A DNA stretch of 64,000 bases from Clostridiales bacterium (lineage in GTDB: Bacteria; Bacillota; Clostridia; Christensenellales; Borkfalkiaceae), in assembly GCA_015055945.1 (NCBI GenBank), contig SVHH01000001.1, positions 124,001-188,000 on the forward strand, in the 5' to 3' direction. The notes beneath the pieces were generated by a model. The model saw only the letters and a list, made by a program, of their open reading frames with translations. It was not told the DNA's origin and searched no databases. Position 1 is the first letter of the stretch. Each line of letters starts with the position of its first letter. Below are positions 51,270-59,941 of this stretch, piece by piece. The translations under genes were made by a program, and so were the position numbers.

Positions 51270-52949
51270 TTAAACCCAAAGCGCGTTATTTATTAAAAAT
51301 TCCACGTCCGCATCGAACTGAACGGCATCAATCTTGTCGTAAGTTTTAAGCCCCATACCTTCAGCAGTCTTATATCTGTTAGGCGCAATCTTAACGTTTT
51401 GCCAAACGTCGCCGCCTAAAAGTTTAATCTTTTCGGTATAAACTATCTTTTTGCCAAAGTAATCGGCAATAAGTCTAACGGACAGTTCGCCTTTATCCTT
51501 AGCGTAAACGTCAAACATCAAAATTCCGTCTTCCGCGGGCTTATCTTTTGCCGCAGCAAACTTAAAGGTCAAAAGCCCCCACTTACAACCAACGCCTTCA
51601 ATGCCCATAGGTCCTTTTTGAACTTGAACACGCTTTTTGTCAATAAGGTTGATTTTCGTATTAGTTTCTATATCTTGTTCAGCCGCGCTAAACACGCTTT
51701 CCGCATAAGGCAACCTTGAAGAATACAAGATTTTAGATTTATGTGAAGGCAAAAGGTCTGTTGCCATAAACTTTTTATTTATAATCTTCGTGCTTATTGC
51801 AAAGCCGTTTTTGAAAGTAATGCAAGCAAAGAATGCCGCTTGCATAGAGTTTGAATAAGGCAAATACTCAAACTTATAAACGTTACCGTCGTGTTTTTTA
51901 CCGCCTTCAACTCGTTGCCAACAACGCTTTGCGGGGTCTGCAACTTCTTCCGCTGCGTAAAGTTCAACGGTTTTTGCCGTTCCTAAAACGGTTACTTCCA
52001 CGTCAATTTTACCATTTACGATTTCACACGCTATATCTGCGTCTTGATTAAGTTCACTGTGTTCTTTCTTTAAAAATTCTTCAAAGAAAATAGACGCACT
52101 TCTAAACGCTTCACCACTTACGCGCTCTCTATAGCCTACCGAATAATGTACGGCTTTAAATACTCCGTCCGCGATACGCGCAACCGTATCACACGCGCGG
52201 TCGCAATCAAAATCGTTACTGTTTGTTGCTGAAAGCATTAAAACGGGCGTTTTTATGTGCATAGCGTACGCTTGCGGTTCAATACCAGCAATAAATTTAT
52301 ACATATCATCGGAAAACTGCGGTTCAACGTCGCCACCGAACTTATAAACTCCCCTATAAGCACGCCAGCCCGCATTGAGAACGAAAGTTGCGCAAGCAAG
52401 TTCATCAGTCGTTCCTACAACTTGCCAAAGCGAAGTTGCAACTTCACCCGATGCAAACCCGCCAACTTTGGTAACGAAAGGTTGATTGATTAAATATTCT
52501 AAGGCGTACCTTGCAGCACGCGTCCACTCGTACCAACAAGTCTTATCCGCAGATGCTTCAACCGCGCAAATATCGTTCTTAACGTTTTTATAGTTTGCGA
52601 AAGAGAGCGCTGAAGGGTAAATTGTGAAATGCTCGTTTTCACTTTCACCCGCAAGGTCAACCGATAAAACTGAAAAGCCTTGCGCAACGAATGCTTGCAC
52701 TAACTTTTCATCATAACCGCATTCAAAATCTTGCAATAGTAAAATTGCAGGGGTTTTGGTGCGCTTGTTGGGTTTAGCGAGCGTTGCAAAAATTTTAGTA
52801 ACGTAGTCGCCCCCAGATTGCCCTTGAATATAGAGTTTTGTATAAGTTGCTTTATCTTCCTTGATAGTGTCGATAATTTCAGCAGACGGTACGAAAGGTA
52901 TGTTAAAATCTTTCCATATCGCAGTAGGTGAAAGAATATTTGCAGCCAT
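51270..52949 (-). CDS. alpha/beta-hydrolase (acetylxylan esterase-like), atypical nucleophile
   Basis: A 559-residue protein. Residues about 65-300 look like an alpha/beta-hydrolase of the acetylxylan esterase type (TPAILLLQDFECGYDE, SVLSVDLAGE, ALEYLINQPFV). The nucleophile elbow reads GGFASGE where GxSxG is expected. The remaining 240 residues are beta-rich, with no signal peptide, suggesting a carbohydrate-linked but intracellular or non-enzymatic role. GAGGTAATT precedes the ATG. Confidence 0.72.
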   Translation of the reverse strand: MAANILSPTAIWKDFNIPFVPSAEIIDTIKEDKATYTKLYIQGQSGGDYVTKIFATLAKPNKRTKTPAILLLQDFECGYDEKLVQAFVAQGFSVLSVDLAGESENEHFTIYPSALSFANYKNVKNDICAVEASADKTCWYEWTRAARYALEYLINQPFVTKVGGFASGEVATSLWQVVGTTDELACATFVLNAGWRAYRGVYKFGGDVEPQFSDDMYKFIAGIEPQAYAMHIKTPVLMLSATNSNDFDCDRACDTVARIADGVFKAVHYSVGYRERVSGEAFRSASIFFEEFLKKEHSELNQDADIACEIVNGKIDVEVTVLGTAKTVELYAAEEVADPAKRCWQRVEGGKKHDGNVYKFEYLPYSNSMQAAFFACITFKNGFAISTKIINKKFMATDLLPSHKSKILYSSRLPYAESVFSAAEQDIETNTKINLIDKKRVQVQKGPMGIEGVGCKWGLLTFKFAAAKDKPAEDGILMFDVYAKDKGELSVRLIADYFGKKIVYTEKIKLLGGDVWQNVKIAPNRYKTAEGMGLKTYDKIDAVQFDADVEFLINNALWV

Positions 52950-53016
52950 AATTACCTCGTTTTTTTCCCGAATAAAATTTTCAGGTCAATTAAAATAAAA
53001 TAAATTGAAATTTAAG

Positions 53017-53045
53017 TTGATTTTTGTCGTCGTTTAGTTTATAAT
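53017..53045 (+). promoter_or_regulatory. promoter of the DnaD-like gene
   Basis: TTGATT (53017-53022), 17-bp spacer, TATAAT (53040-53045). A second AT-rich TATAAT lies near 53110, so more than one start is possible. Confidence 0.65.
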
Positions 53046-53165
53046 GAAACTTACTCTCGTTTGATAAGGGCACTTTCCCTTATATATTACTTAGTTTAAT
53101 TATTATATAATATAAGCAGTCAAATAGCAAGCGATTTTTTAAATTTAGCAAAATAAAAGGATATT

Positions 53166-54851
53166 ATGACTTGTTCGTATTCTAAAGAGTTTTCTTCTGC
53201 GGCCTTTACCGACGTTGAAAACGCGTTCATAACTGAATACTTACCCGTATCTTCTGGCGATGCCGTTAAGGTTTACCTTTACGGTCTTTTCCTTTGCCAA
53301 AATCCTAAATTTGACCGTTCACTAAAAGAGATTGCGGACGCTCTATCACTCAGCGAAGAAACCGTTTTAAGTTGCTTTACTTACTGGGAAGAATTCGGGC
53401 TTGTAAACGTTTTATCTAAAGAGCCGCTATCGGTTGAATACCTGCCTATCCGTTCTTACTCTTTGGCTAAGCCGAAGAAAATTAAAGCGGAAAAATATAC
53501 TGAATTCTCTAAGAGTTTACAAGCGATTTTGCCCGACCGTATGATTTCTACGACCGAGTATACCGAATATTTTTCTATTATGGAAACTTATGGCATTAAA
53601 CCCGAAGCAATGCTTATGATTGTTAAGTACTGCGCAGATAGAAAGGGTACTGATATCGGTTATAGATATGTGTCTAAAGTTGCAAAAGATTTTGGAAATA
53701 GGGGGCTTGTAACAATAGAAAAAGTTGAAAAGGAACTTTCTTCTTACGTGCTCCGTACGGCTTCTATTGAAAAGATTTTGAAAGCGTTAAAATTGCGCCG
53801 CCAGCCCGAAATTGAAGACTCTACCCTACTTAAAAAGTGGACTACTGAACTAAATTTTGAAGTGGACAACATCGTTTTTGCCGCATCTAAATTAACCAAA
53901 GGCAGTATGGCTAAACTCGACGAGTTTTTGATTGAATTATACTCTAAAAAGAGTTTTTCTAAAGAAGAGATTGCCGAGTATATGGCACTGAAGAAAGACG
54001 TTTACGACTTAGCGATAAAAATTAATAAATCACTGTCGATTTACGTTGAAGTTTTAGACACGGTTATCGACACTTATACTAATAAATGGCTATCTTACGG
54101 CTTTAATGAAGACGCGCTTTTATTTATAGCAAACCGCTGCTTTTTGAGCGGCAAAAACTCCTTGCAAGATATGAACGATTTGGTCGAATATTTGCGTGAG
54201 CGCGGCTTTATCGATTTATCTAGCGTAAGTGATTATTTTGAACAGCAAAAAAAGACGGACGAGTTTATTACAAAAATGCTTGTTACCGCAGGTGTAAACC
54301 GCCGTCCTACGCCTTGGGATAGAGAAAATCTTAATATGTGGAAACAGTGGAACTTCTCTGAAGATATGATTATGCAAGCGGCTGTGCTCGCTGCGGGTAA
54401 GAGTTCCCCCACCGCGTATATGAACGGAATATTGAGCAACTGGAAAAATAACGGAGTGTTCACACCCGATGCAGTTGATAAGGATAACGCGTCTAATAAC
54501 AATACTCAAGAAGAATACAATCGCGAGTACGAAAGAAGACGCGCTTTAGCCGTTTTAAGAGCACAAAAGAACTTAGAAAAAGCGACGCTTATAGACGGCT
54601 TTATGGACGTGTACGGAAAGTTAAATGGTATCGAAAAAGATCTAGCGTTTGCGGAATTTGCTAACAATACCGAAACTTTAGCCACTTTAGAAAAAACGAA
54701 AAACGAAGTTATTTCAAGCGTTAAAAAGATGCTTAAAACCATCGGGCTTACGCTTGAAGATTTATCGCCAAAATACGCTTGTGAAAAGTGTAACGACACG
54801 GGTTACGTAGGCACGCACCGCTGCGATTGCTTTGACAAAAAAGTTGACTAA
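53166..54851 (+). CDS. DnaD/DnaB-domain replication protein with DnaI-like Cys4 tail
   Basis: A 561-residue primosome-type protein. An N-terminal winged-helix-like region (about 1-110) is followed by three to four DnaD C-terminal type repeats, recognised by Y/W-x5-GF/NF-E pairs such as KWLSYGFNEDALLFIANRC and MWKQWNFSEDMIMQAAVLA. A charged helix follows, then a C-terminal zinc motif CEKCNDTGYVG...CDC, which is how DnaI/DnaC helicase loaders begin. The loader ATPase itself is absent. Start: ATG after AAAGGATATT. Confidence 0.85.
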   Translation: MTCSYSKEFSSAAFTDVENAFITEYLPVSSGDAVKVYLYGLFLCQNPKFDRSLKEIADALSLSEETVLSCFTYWEEFGLVNVLSKEPLSVEYLPIRSYSLAKPKKIKAEKYTEFSKSLQAILPDRMISTTEYTEYFSIMETYGIKPEAMLMIVKYCADRKGTDIGYRYVSKVAKDFGNRGLVTIEKVEKELSSYVLRTASIEKILKALKLRRQPEIEDSTLLKKWTTELNFEVDNIVFAASKLTKGSMAKLDEFLIELYSKKSFSKEEIAEYMALKKDVYDLAIKINKSLSIYVEVLDTVIDTYTNKWLSYGFNEDALLFIANRCFLSGKNSLQDMNDLVEYLRERGFIDLSSVSDYFEQQKKTDEFITKMLVTAGVNRRPTPWDRENLNMWKQWNFSEDMIMQAAVLAAGKSSPTAYMNGILSNWKNNGVFTPDAVDKDNASNNNTQEEYNREYERRRALAVLRAQKNLEKATLIDGFMDVYGKLNGIEKDLAFAEFANNTETLATLEKTKNEVISSVKKMLKTIGLTLEDLSPKYACEKCNDTGYVGTHRCDCFDKKVD

Positions 54852-54860
54852 TTTAAAATA

Positions 54861-54890
54861 AAAAAACTCCCAAAATTTTGGGAGTTTTTT
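54861..54890. terminator. bidirectional terminator
   Basis: A perfect 30-base palindrome: AAAAAACTCCCAAAA and its reverse complement. It ends both the DnaD-like gene and the converging citrate synthase gene. Confidence 0.93.
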
Positions 54891-54895
54891 GTTTG

Positions 54896-56257
54896 TTATT
54901 TTCTATCTTCCATCTTAATATACGGGTTTCTACCATTAGTAGAGACGTATGCAGGACGAATAATTTTTCCGTTGTTTAATAATTCTTCCATTCTATGCGC
55001 ACTCCAGCCCGCAATTCTTGAAACCGCGAACATAGGAGTAAATAGTTCTACGGGAAGTCCTAACATATTGTAAACAAAACCACTATAGAAGTCTACGTTA
55101 GCAGCAACGCCCTTGTTAACCTTACGCTTTGCTGAAATTAATTCTTGAGCAACTTCTTCAACGAGTTTATAGAGCGCCATTTCTTTTTCTCTGCCCTTTT
55201 CAGCGGCAAGTTGAGAAACGTAACCCTTAAACACTTGCGCTCTAGGATCGGAGATTGAGTAAACCGCGTGCCCCATACCGTAGATAAGCCCAGCACCGTC
55301 GTAAGCCTTCCCTTCAAGAAGTTTACTAAGGTAATCTTTAACGGCATCTCTATCAGTCCAGTCTTTTACGTGTTTTTTAAGGTCGGCAAACATTTCCATA
55401 ACCTTAATGTTTGCGCCGCCGTGCTTAGGTCCTTTTAGCGAACAAAGCGCTGCAGTAATGGTCGAATAGGTGTCCGTTCCAGCGCTGGTTACAACGTGGG
55501 TTGTAAAGGTTGAATTGTTACCGCCACCGTGCTCTGCATGAAGTATAAACGCTATGTCTAAAACCTTGGCTTCTAATGACGTAAACTTGCTGTCTTCCCT
55601 TAACATATGAAGAACGTTTTCCGCAGTAGAATACTCGGGCTTTGGGCGGTGAATATAAAAACTGTTATTCTCGTTATAATGACTGTGTGCGTTATATGCA
55701 TAAACGGCAAGCATAGGCATTATCGCGGTTAAAGTTAAGCATTGTTTAAGCACGTTTTCAATTGAGTTATCAAGCGCGTTTTTATCGTAACTATAAAGCA
55801 TTAAAATACATCTTGCGATAGAGTTCATAATGTCTTTATTAGGCGCTTTCATAATAACGTCTCTAACAAAGTTTCTGGGCAACTTTCTATAACTTGCAAG
55901 AAGTTTCTTAAACGCGTCAAGTTCGTCCTTATTAGGCAGTTTATTGAAAAATAAAAGATAAGTTGCTTCTTCAAAACCACAATGCGCGTCTTCATCATAA
56001 TTATCAATCATATTGCGCACGTCAATTCCGCGGTAATAGAGTTCGCCGTCGCACGGGGTTAAAACACCGTCAATCATCTTCTTTGCAATCACGTCTGAAA
56101 TGTCCGTAAGCCCAGTGATAACACCTGCGCCGTTTTCATCACGAAGTCCCCTTTTAACTTGGTTTTTCTTGTAAGTTTCTTCAGTAAACTTAGGGGTTGC
56201 GTAACAAATATCCGCAAGTTTTTTTAATTCGTCTGCTTGATGAAATGCGTGTGACAT
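54896..56257 (-). CDS. citrate synthase
   Basis: Condenses acetyl-CoA with oxaloacetate. The 453-residue protein has the active-site histidines in LHAEHGGGNNSTFT and LKGPKHGGANIKV, a third set in GMGHAVYSISDPRAQ, and the Asp in the C-terminal half. A small 2-methylcitrate activity cannot be excluded. CAGGAGATAGGTT precedes the ATG. It has its own promoter; no aconitase or isocitrate dehydrogenase is in the window, so it may feed glutamate synthesis from elsewhere. Confidence 0.92.
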   Translation of the reverse strand: MSHAFHQADELKKLADICYATPKFTEETYKKNQVKRGLRDENGAGVITGLTDISDVIAKKMIDGVLTPCDGELYYRGIDVRNMIDNYDEDAHCGFEEATYLLFFNKLPNKDELDAFKKLLASYRKLPRNFVRDVIMKAPNKDIMNSIARCILMLYSYDKNALDNSIENVLKQCLTLTAIMPMLAVYAYNAHSHYNENNSFYIHRPKPEYSTAENVLHMLREDSKFTSLEAKVLDIAFILHAEHGGGNNSTFTTHVVTSAGTDTYSTITAALCSLKGPKHGGANIKVMEMFADLKKHVKDWTDRDAVKDYLSKLLEGKAYDGAGLIYGMGHAVYSISDPRAQVFKGYVSQLAAEKGREKEMALYKLVEEVAQELISAKRKVNKGVAANVDFYSGFVYNMLGLPVELFTPMFAVSRIAGWSAHRMEELLNNGKIIRPAYVSTNGRNPYIKMEDRK

Positions 56258-56293
56258 AACCTATCTCCTGATGCATAATGTTTTGTTACTGCG

Positions 56294-56322
56294 ATTTTAC
56301 TATATTATATGTAAATAGTCAA
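56294..56322 (-). promoter_or_regulatory. promoter of citrate synthase
   Basis: On the minus strand TTGACT (56322-56317), 17-bp spacer, TAAAAT (56299-56294). Confidence 0.75.
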
Positions 56323-56440
56323 TTACACACACAAAATTCGCTGTTTCAATATTTATATATGAGTTATATAAAATTTTTTATCACATAATTATTTCTATAA
56401 GTAAAAATTTATGAGAGTTATAAATGCATATTATAAAAGA

Positions 56441-56471
56441 AAAAACTCAGTCCCCTATCGACTGAGTTTAA
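56441..56471. terminator. second hairpin downstream of hom
   Basis: AAAACTCAGT and ACTGAGTTT around CCCCTATCG; on the minus strand it is followed by TTTTTTC. It stands after the main hom terminator and before the citrate synthase promoter, so read-through is blocked twice. Confidence 0.75.
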
Positions 56472-56492
56472 CTATAAAATTTAATAATAAAC

Positions 56493-56530
56493 AAAAAACA
56501 CTCTAGTTAAAATTTTAACCAGAGTGTTTT
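56493..56530 (-). terminator. terminator of the panT-coaX-hom run
   Basis: AACACTCT and AGAGTGTT with an inner GTTAAAATTTTAAC palindrome; T run on the minus strand. Confidence 0.85.
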
Positions 56531-56538
56531 ACTATAAT

Positions 56539-57816
56539 TTATTCCATACGAATAACAGCCTTAACAGCAGTTACTTCTTCAAGTTTTTGGAACTTTTCGA
56601 TTGCTTTCTTAACTAAACTTTCGTTGCATTCGTGAGTTACGACAATAATTTGTGCAGTGCCTTCGTTTTCAGAAACTTGTCTTACTTCAAAGATACTGAT
56701 GTTGGTTTTAGCAAATACGCTCGAAACCTTAGCAAGAACACCGGGTTTATCAGTAACTGACATTCTAATATAGTATTTAGAAGTAAAGTCGCTTACAAAC
56801 TTAGTATCCTTGTTACCTTTCTTGTTGTTTTCAAAGCCAGCGTAGAAGAATTCGCTGTGTTTTGCAGCGAAGATAACGTCAGAAACGATTGCACTACCAG
56901 TAGGAAGTGCGCCCGCGCCTCTACCATAAAGCATAATTTCACCAACAGCGTCGCCAACCAAGTGAACGGCGTTGAAAGAATCGTTTACAGATGCAAGCGG
57001 ATCGTCGTTTTTAATAAAGGTGGGATGAACTCTTACTTCTACACCCTTTTCAGTATCCTTACCGATACCGAGAAGTTTCAAAGTGTAGCCCATTTCTTTA
57101 CCGTATGCGATATCCTTTTTATTTACAGCGCTGATACCTTCACGATAAACGTTTTCAATGCATACCTTTTTATTAAATGCAAGGCTTGAAAGGATGGAAA
57201 GTTTATAGGTTGCGTCAAAGCCTTCAACGTCGGCAGTGGGATCAAATTCCGCATAGCCTAAGCGTTGTGCTTCTTTTAACGCTTCTTCATAAGAAGAACC
57301 TTCATAAGCCATTTTGGTTAAAATATAGTTGGTTGTGCCGTTGATAATGCCCTTGATTGACAAAATCTTGTTGGCTTGCATACCTTCTTGTAAGGTACGG
57401 ATAATAGGAACGCCACCAACGCAACTTGCTTCAAAGAATAAACCCACGTTCATCTTCTTTGCTTCGGCTTCTAATTCCGGCCAATGTTTAGCGAAAAGTT
57501 CTTTGTTAGAAGTAACAACGCTCTTACCGCTCTTTAACGCTTTGGTAACAAAAGTTTTAGCAACGCCAGTACCACCGATTACTTCAACTACGATGTCTAC
57601 GTTAGGGTTGCAAACAACTTCTTCAATGCTCTTTGCAATTTTTTCTTCTTCGATACCGAGTGAACGCGCTCTGTCAAGATTTTTTTCCAACACGCATTCT
57701 ACGGTAATGTCTACGCCTTGCGTTTTCTTAAAATATTCCTTTTTTTCGGTAAGGATTTGGTAAGTACCGCCGCCTACAACACCTAAACCAAGGATAGCAA
57801 CGCCTGCCTTTTTCAT
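56539..57816 (-). CDS. hom: homoserine dehydrogenase
   Basis: Reduces aspartate semialdehyde (made by asd) to homoserine for threonine and methionine. 425 residues: NAD(P) motif GLGVVGGGTYQIL (residues 10-22), the catalytic region EASCVGGVPIIRTLQEG and GIINGTTNYIL, ADVEGFDATYKL, and a C-terminal ACT domain (about 350-425) for feedback by threonine. GGAGGAATAAGTT precedes the ATG. coaX ends 15 bases upstream. Confidence 0.96.
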   Translation of the reverse strand: MKKAGVAILGLGVVGGGTYQILTEKKEYFKKTQGVDITVECVLEKNLDRARSLGIEEEKIAKSIEEVVCNPNVDIVVEVIGGTGVAKTFVTKALKSGKSVVTSNKELFAKHWPELEAEAKKMNVGLFFEASCVGGVPIIRTLQEGMQANKILSIKGIINGTTNYILTKMAYEGSSYEEALKEAQRLGYAEFDPTADVEGFDATYKLSILSSLAFNKKVCIENVYREGISAVNKKDIAYGKEMGYTLKLLGIGKDTEKGVEVRVHPTFIKNDDPLASVNDSFNAVHLVGDAVGEIMLYGRGAGALPTGSAIVSDVIFAAKHSEFFYAGFENNKKGNKDTKFVSDFTSKYYIRMSVTDKPGVLAKVSSVFAKTNISIFEVRQVSENEGTAQIIVVTHECNESLVKKAIEKFQKLEEVTAVKAVIRME

Positions 57817-57831
57817 AACTTATTCCTCCAA

Positions 57832-58599
57832 CTATTTGTTAAGTTCGTAAATGTATCTTAATCCGTCGAGCGTTAAAGTTCTGTCAACGGTGTTAATCAT
57901 CTTAACTTCTTTTGCGATTATTTCACCGAGACCGCCCGTTGCAACAACGGTAATTTCGTCAACGCCGAGTTCTTTTTTGATTTTCTTTAATATATTTTCA
58001 ACTAAGCCCGCAAAGCCAAAGATAATACCCGCTTGCATACAATGCTTAGTATTTTTACCGATAACCGTTTTGGGTGCGTCAAGTTCAACCATCGGAAGTT
58101 GCGCGGTTTTTGTCGCTAAGCCTTCAAGCGAAGTTTTAATACCAGGCGCAATTACTACACCGATAAGATCGCACTTATCACTGATAACGTCAAAAGTGGT
58201 TGCCGTACCAAAGTCGATTACAACGATAGGTCCGCCGTACTTATTGAACGCGGAAACGCTGTTTACTATAATATCCGCACCAACTTCTCTAGCGTTATCT
58301 GCCTTAATATTAAGCCCCGTTTTAATTCCAGGCCCTATCATCAAGGGTGAAATACCGAAGAAGTATTCGCACATATGGCAAATGGTGTAGTTAAGCGCGG
58401 GGATAACCGATGAAAAAATTATTCCGTCGATATCGCTCTTCTTTATTCCACTATCCGATAAAAGCCCAACGAGCACCGAACCGTATTCATCCGCCGTTCT
58501 TGAAATTCTTGAAGAAACACGGAAAGACGCTACCATTTTTTTGCCGTCGAACACACCGTATTTGATATTCGTGTTACCTAAATCAATTGCAAGTAACAT
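57832..58599 (-). CDS. coaX: type III pantothenate kinase
   Basis: First step of coenzyme A synthesis. 255 residues of the ASKHA fold: phosphate-binding IDLGNTNIKYGVFDG (residues 4-18), GADIIVNSVSA, and DFGTATTFDVI. AAGGAGTAATTTTA precedes the ATG. The gene before it encodes an ECF substrate-binding component, most likely for pantothenate, so uptake and first use are together. Confidence 0.96.
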   Translation of the reverse strand: MLLAIDLGNTNIKYGVFDGKKMVASFRVSSRISRTADEYGSVLVGLLSDSGIKKSDIDGIIFSSVIPALNYTICHMCEYFFGISPLMIGPGIKTGLNIKADNAREVGADIIVNSVSAFNKYGGPIVVIDFGTATTFDVISDKCDLIGVVIAPGIKTSLEGLATKTAQLPMVELDAPKTVIGKNTKHCMQAGIIFGFAGLVENILKKIKKELGVDEITVVATGGLGEIIAKEVKMINTVDRTLTLDGLRYIYELNK

Positions 58600-58604
58600 T
58601 AAAA

Positions 58605-59264
58605 TTACTCCTTATCGGTATCAGTTTCTGCTTGTAATTCAACTTCTTCCTTGGGAAGAATATCAGTTGCTTTATCAATAACTTTAATTACTCTATGAAG
58701 TGCGGGGGCAAGAACGGTATTGATTGCAAATTCAACCAAGAAGTTAATACCTGCACAACCGATGATTACAAAGTAAATTACGCTTTGACCAGTTATTCCT
58801 GCAAAATCCATAAATCCGCCGATAGTTCCGCTGATGATGAGCGCGCCGATAATAAATACCGCAGTGTTTACTACGGGAGCGGACATCGCTGCAATAAAAG
58901 TTGCAAGAAGGGGTTTCTTTCTTAAAGCCTTATATATTACGCCGGGAACAAAACCAGCGAGTGAACCCTTAACGAAGATAATCAAAAAGGTCATAATAGG
59001 ACTATTTTGATATAAAAACAAGGTAAAAACGTCAGTTCCAACAAACGCGTTGATGGTAATAATAACTCCGACGGTAATGCCTAAAATCATACCCGCGATA
59101 GGACCTAAAATAATTGCAGCCAAAACTACGGGGATAAGTGTAAGGTTAAGCGTAGTTCCTGCGAAAGGTATTGCGCTACCCCAAATTTGCAAAACGATAA
59201 CGAGTGCGAGTAAAATTGAAAACCAAGCAATTCTGCGTGCGGAAAAATAATTTCCCTTTTCCAT
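58605..59264 (-). CDS. panT: ECF transporter S component, probably pantothenate
   Basis: A 219-residue membrane protein with about six segments in the pattern of ECF S components: an N-terminal RRIAWFSILLALVIVLQ, followed by LNLTLIPVVLAAIILGPIAG and a tail of acidic residues. The S component binds the vitamin and works with a shared EcfA/EcfA'/EcfT module encoded elsewhere. Pantothenate as substrate is inferred from its place directly ahead of coaX (5 bases). GGAGG precedes the ATG. Confidence 0.75.
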   Translation of the reverse strand: MEKGNYFSARRIAWFSILLALVIVLQIWGSAIPFAGTTLNLTLIPVVLAAIILGPIAGMILGITVGVIITINAFVGTDVFTLFLYQNSPIMTFLIIFVKGSLAGFVPGVIYKALRKKPLLATFIAAMSAPVVNTAVFIIGALIISGTIGGFMDFAGITGQSVIYFVIIGCAGINFLVEFAINTVLAPALHRVIKVIDKATDILPKEEVELQAETDTDKE

Positions 59265-59526
59265 AAAAAACCTCCAATCGAATTCCTAATAAGGATATCC
59301 GTTGTAAAAAAATGTATTTGTTGGATTACAAAGTCAACTTCTTATAAAAAGATAATCGCTTACCAACTTATACTATTTTAGCACAAAATCAAGAATAATA
59401 GCAAACAAAAAATGAGACTATTGTAACATTTTTCGCTTAAAATAACTATATTGATAATATAGAACTCCGCTTTCAACAAAAAATTCTACATAGGCGGAGA
59501 GGTTTATATACTTTGGAGGTTTATAT

Positions 59527-59733
59527 ATGAACGGTTTCGATTTATTCGGCAACAATAATTGCTGTCTTTGGGTATTGATTATCCTTCTCATCATCTGCCT
59601 TTGCAAGAGTGGATGCTTAAACGGTTTCTTCAACAGTTGTTACTGTCTGCCTGTGGCTTTGCTCCTTATTTGTTGCGTATGCAAAAACGGCGGCGGTTTC
59701 CTTAACGGATTTGGCGGCTGCGGTTGCAAATAA
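59527..59733 (+). CDS. cysteine-rich hydrophobic miniprotein
   Basis: A 68-residue protein with 12 cysteines and alternating hydrophobic (LWVLIILLIICLC, LPVALLLICCVC) and Gly/Asn-rich stretches, ending GFGGCGCK. The spacing resembles a membrane-bound, metal- or disulfide-rich peptide, or a small spore coat protein; I do not recognise a family. A good GGAGG lies 8 bases before the ATG, and a CTCCGC/GCGGAG hairpin lies just upstream. A strong terminator follows. Single gene. Confidence 0.78.
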   Translation: MNGFDLFGNNNCCLWVLIILLIICLCKSGCLNGFFNSCYCLPVALLLICCVCKNGGGFLNGFGGCGCK

Positions 59734-59761
59734 TCAATTAAATAACTAGGCAAAATATAAG

Positions 59762-59797
59762 ACGCGCGGCTCATAAAGTAGCCGCGCGCATTTTTTA
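59762..59797 (+). terminator. terminator after the Cys-rich miniprotein
   Basis: GCGCGGCT and AGCCGCGC, 8-bp GC-rich arms around CATAAAGT, followed by a T run. Confidence 0.92.
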
Positions 59798-59841
59798 TTT
59801 TAAAAACCTTGAAATTTTCTTGAAAAAAATTAAAAAACATA

Positions 59842-59870
59842 TTGAAATGCTTTTTGTTTTATGTTATAAT
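59842..59870 (+). promoter_or_regulatory. promoter of the NCS2 permease gene
   Basis: TTGAAA (59842-59847), 17-bp spacer, TATAAT (59865-59870). No purine riboswitch was seen between it and the start at 59942. Confidence 0.8.
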
Positions 59871-59941
59871 TTTTGCGTGATTTAAAGATAAATCGTTCAA
59901 CCCTTTACTTCACGAATTTTTTACAAAGGAGTGTTTCAAAA

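Noticed and set aside
59871..59941. Possible purine or guanidine riboswitch before the NCS2 permease.
   Set aside because: The 5' untranslated region is only about 70 bases, with no aptamer core and no terminator hairpin.
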